DNA of 15,662 nucleotides from Deltaproteobacteria bacterium (GTDB lineage Bacteria > Desulfobacterota > Desulfarculia > Adiutricales > Adiutricaceae): positions 1 to 15,662 of the forward strand of contig JAITLH010000171.1 of NCBI GenBank assembly GCA_031277995.1. Reading direction: 5' to 3'. The position numbers and the translations under genes are program-made. Below the pieces are notes generated by a model. That model ran no database searches and was not told the DNA's origin. It saw only the letters and a program-made list of their open reading frames with translations. The number at the start of each line of letters is the position of its first letter. The first letter of the stretch is position 1. Positions 13,576 through 15,662 of this stretch are shown here, piece after piece.

Positions 13576-13786
13576 CAGGTTGACTCCTTAAAATTGTCGC
13601 GGTCCCTCGGTTAGATGGCGGGCTTATTTAAAAAAAATGGGCGTTAAGTTTTTCATCAATCATGGTCGCAAAAAATCATGGCCTTAGTGATTTAAACCAG
13701 GTTTGAAAGCTTGATTGGCAACCATTTAATTTTATGGGTATATATTTAAGAACTCAAAAAAGCGGCAAAACAGCGCCGATTCCCAA

Positions 13787-13806
13787 GAATTGAATTGAAT
13801 TGAATT
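13787..13806. repeat. Pentanucleotide microsatellite (GAATT)4
   Basis: Four perfect tandem GAATT units, followed by C. It lies about 210 bp upstream of panE and 250 bp upstream of the glycosyltransferase gene, so copy-number change would alter promoter geometry only if a regulatory site lies there. Confidence 0.9.
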
Positions 13807-13916
13807 CGCGGTATTGAAAAAGAAAAGCAAAAAAGTTATTATCCCAATCAGCTTTGTTGGCCTGGGGTTAGGTTAGTTGCGTTTAAATAGGTATATGTAT
13901 GTATAAATAGAAAGGT

Positions 13917-13950
13917 ATAAAAAATATACTAATAAATATATATTTTTTAT
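13917..13950. other. 12-bp AT-only inverted repeat
   Basis: ATAAAAAATATA (13917-13928) and TATATTTTTTAT (13939-13950) are exact inverted copies around a 10-nt centre. It has terminator-like T content on both strands but no G-C pairs, so it is weak as an RNA hairpin; a bent or protein-bound DNA site is as likely. Confidence 0.5.
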
Positions 13951-14009
13951 GCTTTATATAGCTATCTTTTTATGCGTTTAAAGAGTTTTTTCAGTAGTTT
14001 TTTTCTTTA

Positions 14010-14041
14010 ATTTTACGATAAAAATTTTTTTATCGTAAAAT
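14010..14041. promoter_or_regulatory. 15-bp palindrome just before the glycosyltransferase
   Basis: ATTTTACGATAAAAA and its exact reverse complement (centre TT) occupy 14010-14041, ending 12 bases before the ATG. If transcribed it would form a hairpin at the ribosome binding region, where no clear Shine-Dalgarno sequence exists. It could equally be an operator. Confidence 0.55.
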
Positions 14042-14053
14042 ATTGTGGTATTT

Positions 14054-14977
14054 ATGAAAATAGCGATACTTATGACCAGCTATAACGGCGAGAAATACAT
14101 CTCGGAACAGCTTGAATCCATCCAAAAGCAAACCCACGCGGACTGGAAACTCTATGTCTCGGATGACGGCTCGACCGACAAAACCTTGGACATAATAGAA
14201 TCCTGGGTTATTAAAAACTCTTTTCAAGACAGGGTCAAGATATATGTCGGGCCCAAACAGGGTTTCGCCAGTAATTTTTTAACCTTGACCGCTAACCGGG
14301 AAATTGAGGCGGACCTTTTTTTTTGGTGCGATCAAGACGATGTTTGGCATTTTGACAAAATCGAAAGGACCATTGGTTTCTTTACGGACGGGGAACGAAA
14401 CCAACCGGTTCTTTACTGCTCAAGGACCGTTTTAGTCGATTCCGAAAACGTCGAGTACGGCCTGTCCCCGCTACAGAACAAATACCCGCCCTCCTTTGGA
14501 AACGCCCTGGTTCAGTCCCCGGGCGGGGGCAATACCATGGCCTTTAACGCCAAAGCCCGCGAGCTAATCTCTTTGGCTTTGGGCCATGAGATCGCTTCGC
14601 ACGACTGGTGGGCTTACCTAGTGGTAAGCGGCCAAGAAGGCAAGGTCATCTATGACCCCAGGCCAAGTTTACGCTATAGGCAGCATGGGCAGAACCTTAG
14701 CGGTTCCAATTTAGGCTTCCGGGCTAAGTTTAAAAGGTTTACTATATTAATTAATGGTGTTTATAGAGATATAATGGATAAAAATTTAAATACTCTTCTT
14801 TTAAATAAGAATATACTCACGGAAAGTAATTCTTATATTTTAGATGAATTTTTAAAAGCTAGAAATTCAAACAATATTTTTAAAAAAATGTTTACGCTTC
14901 ATAACTTAAATATACGTCGGCAGCAGACTTATTTAACTTTTATCTTGACTATTGCCTTTATGATTAAAAGATTATAA
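14054..14977 (+). CDS. Family 2 glycosyltransferase (rhamnosyltransferase-like)
   Basis: Transfers a sugar from a nucleotide donor, probably to a surface polysaccharide; the donor cannot be read. The 307 residues start MKIAILMTSYNGEKYISEQL, with SDDGSTD (36-42), the metal-binding WCDQDDVW (91-98), PGGGNTMAF (157-165) and the acceptor-side HDWWAYLV (183-190), followed by RYRQHGQNLSG. This is the GT-A pattern seen in RfbF/WbbL-like enzymes. A GTG at 14045 is in frame, but the ATG at 14054 fits the family's N-terminus. No good ribosome binding site is seen. From about 14735 the gene becomes strikingly AT-rich and the last ~80 residues rich in Asn, Lys, Ile and Leu, with a hydrophobic stretch near 292-304. 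No other polysaccharide gene lies in the window. Confidence 0.9.
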   Translation: MKIAILMTSYNGEKYISEQLESIQKQTHADWKLYVSDDGSTDKTLDIIESWVIKNSFQDRVKIYVGPKQGFASNFLTLTANREIEADLFFWCDQDDVWHFDKIERTIGFFTDGERNQPVLYCSRTVLVDSENVEYGLSPLQNKYPPSFGNALVQSPGGGNTMAFNAKARELISLALGHEIASHDWWAYLVVSGQEGKVIYDPRPSLRYRQHGQNLSGSNLGFRAKFKRFTILINGVYRDIMDKNLNTLLLNKNILTESNSYILDEFLKARNSNNIFKKMFTLHNLNIRRQQTYLTFILTIAFMIKRL

Positions 14978-15420
14978 TTTGAAGGCTTAAATTGGCTTCG
15001 AACTCGCCTCTCCCGTTTTAGCGGCGAAAACCCCCAGGGGTTATTTTGACCGATGTCCGAAATTTTGAAAACGGTCAAAAAGGGGCCTTAGGGCGATCCA
15101 AAACCCTTGACCCATAAAAATATACCCAACCCGGTTGTCCAAGGCCGCCCACGGCCGATTTGGGGCGTTTACGGCGATTTTTTCGTTGGGGGTGAGGTCC
15201 GGGATTTTGGCTTAGGGCCGGGTTATCCATGGCCCCCCGCCTTAAGGCCAGTTCGCCCCCGCCTTGGGCAAAGTTTTCGCCTACCCCCCATCATTACCTA
15301 CCCACCCTATCTTGGGTCAATTCAGGGCGCTTTATACAACATAACTTAAAGGGTCGTTTTCGCGATCGCGAACTAATTTTTTAATTGTAATTTCAATAAG
15401 TTATCTGTTGCCTAAAAATC
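14978..15420. other. Gene-free right flank
   Basis: No convincing gene. An 80-codon open frame at 15107-15349 lacks a ribosome binding site and overlaps a spacer repeat, so I do not call it. Contents: palindrome AACCCC-CA-GGGGTT (15029-15042), a 9-bp inverted repeat TTTTGACCG/CGGTCAAAA (15044-15052 with 15072-15080), the repeat copy at 15109-15239, and a 14-bp palindrome TTCGCGATCGCGAA (15359-15372). Confidence 0.6.
15109..15239. repeat. Diverged spacer repeat, copy 2
   Basis: This is the counterpart of 9345-9471, in the same orientation and nearly 6 kb away. The best-conserved block is GATTTGGGGCGTT (15157-15169). Overall identity looks like roughly two thirds by eye, with several small gaps. 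Confidence 0.6.
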
Positions 15421-15449
15421 TTGACCATTCAAATTGGTCATGATATAAC
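15421..15449 (+). promoter_or_regulatory. Strong promoter with a palindrome between its boxes
   Basis: TTGACC (15421-15426) and TATAAC (15444-15449) are 17 bp apart. The inverted repeat TGACCA-N7-TGGTCA (15422-15440) overlaps the -35 box and spacer, where a repressor would block polymerase. Transcription would run rightwards out of the window. Nothing coding is seen in the ~210 bases that follow. Confidence 0.55.
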
Positions 15450-15662
15450 CAAGCTTTACTAATTCTGGCTTCCCCCATTTCTCCCCCATATGAACCGAAA
15501 AGAAGTCAGCCGCCGTTTTTCAAAGTCGATATCCACGACGACCCCAAAAGTTTGATATTTAGCGTAATGAATTTAAATGTAAATCTTTTTTTTCTTTTGA
15601 AAATAAAGATTGTATATTTAATTGATATTTTGTTGACTATAAATGTTTGGTCTTTTACCTCG
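15450..15662. other. Right-edge sequence without a visible gene
   Basis: Only a 21-codon frame (ATG at 15490) without a ribosome binding site occurs after the promoter at 15421. An inverted repeat AATCTTT/AAAGATT lies near 15580-15610. The stretch is probably a long leader or spacer for a gene beyond the window. Confidence 0.45.

Larger units (their letters stand above)
13576..14053. other. Divergent panE-glycosyltransferase spacer with palindromes
   Basis: No gene is visible. It holds the panE ribosome binding site, four tandem GAATT units (13787-13806), a 12-bp AT palindrome (13917-13928 with 13939-13950), and a 15-bp palindrome (14010-14041) that ends 12 bases before the glycosyltransferase start. 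Very AT-rich sequence from 13880 offers many TATA-like boxes, so I cannot choose one promoter. Confidence 0.6.

Noticed and set aside
14045..14053. GTG start for the glycosyltransferase
   Set aside because: The ATG nine bases later gives the usual family N-terminus MKIAILMTSYNGE; neither start has a good ribosome binding site.
15044..15080. TTTTGACCG/CGGTCAAAA as a terminator
   Set aside because: The T and A runs form part of the stem, and neither strand has a T-run after the hairpin.
15107..15349. 80-codon open frame rich in Pro and Gly
   Set aside because: No ribosome binding site; its recognisable part is the DNA repeat shared with 9345-9471.
15359..15372. TTCGCGATCGCGAA as a HIP1-type repeat
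   Set aside because: GCGATCGC occurs only twice in the window (also 2765-2772); that is not enough to claim an over-represented motif.

Overview
The window looks like a chromosomal stretch of a mesophilic Gram-negative anaerobe, most likely a deltaproteobacterium (Desulfobacterota). The best lineage evidence is a 62-residue ferredoxin with a Cys-x2-Asp-x2-Cys first cluster, the pattern I know from Desulfovibrio africanus ferredoxin III. The leucyl-tRNA synthetase is a short form. Assignment below phylum is not supported by what I can see. Eleven convincing genes cover only about 63% of the window. The rest is long spacers rich in hairpins, tandem repeats and diverged repeat copies, which would suit a genome with relaxed selection (for example a host-associated one); that is inference.

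Layout. Positions 1-1080 hold no gene but two copies of a ~120 bp direct repeat, then AT-rich DNA. Housekeeping genes follow on the + strand: dnaB (1081-2541), leuS (3148-5574), rplU and rpmA (5881-6558, closed by a textbook terminator), a ferredoxin (7066-7254) behind a structured leader, a small two-helix membrane protein with an acidic tail (7710-8096), and a pyridoxal/pyridoxamine kinase (8236-9108). A ~970 bp gene-free spacer leads to an SRAP (YedK/HMCES) abasic-site protein (10079-10669). It converges after 41 bp on a 492-512 residue protein on the - strand, with an SseB-like N-terminus, a possible winged helix, a coiled coil and an unrecognised C-terminal domain. Next are a 41-bp tandem array running into the 3' end of panE (- strand), a palindrome-rich divergent spacer, and a family 2 glycosyltransferase (14054-14977). 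The right edge (14978-15662) has no gene, but carries a second copy of a spacer repeat and a strong promoter with a palindrome between its boxes.

Most genes look like separate transcription units: good sigma70-type promoters can be read before dnaB, leuS, rplU, the ferredoxin, the membrane protein, the kinase and the SRAP gene. Only rplU-rpmA is a clear operon. Palindromes overlap the leuS and kinase promoters, suggesting operators. I found no tRNA, rRNA, CRISPR array, transposase or prophage gene. The best candidates for something new are the ferredoxin leader RNA with three competing stems and the SseB-like multidomain protein.
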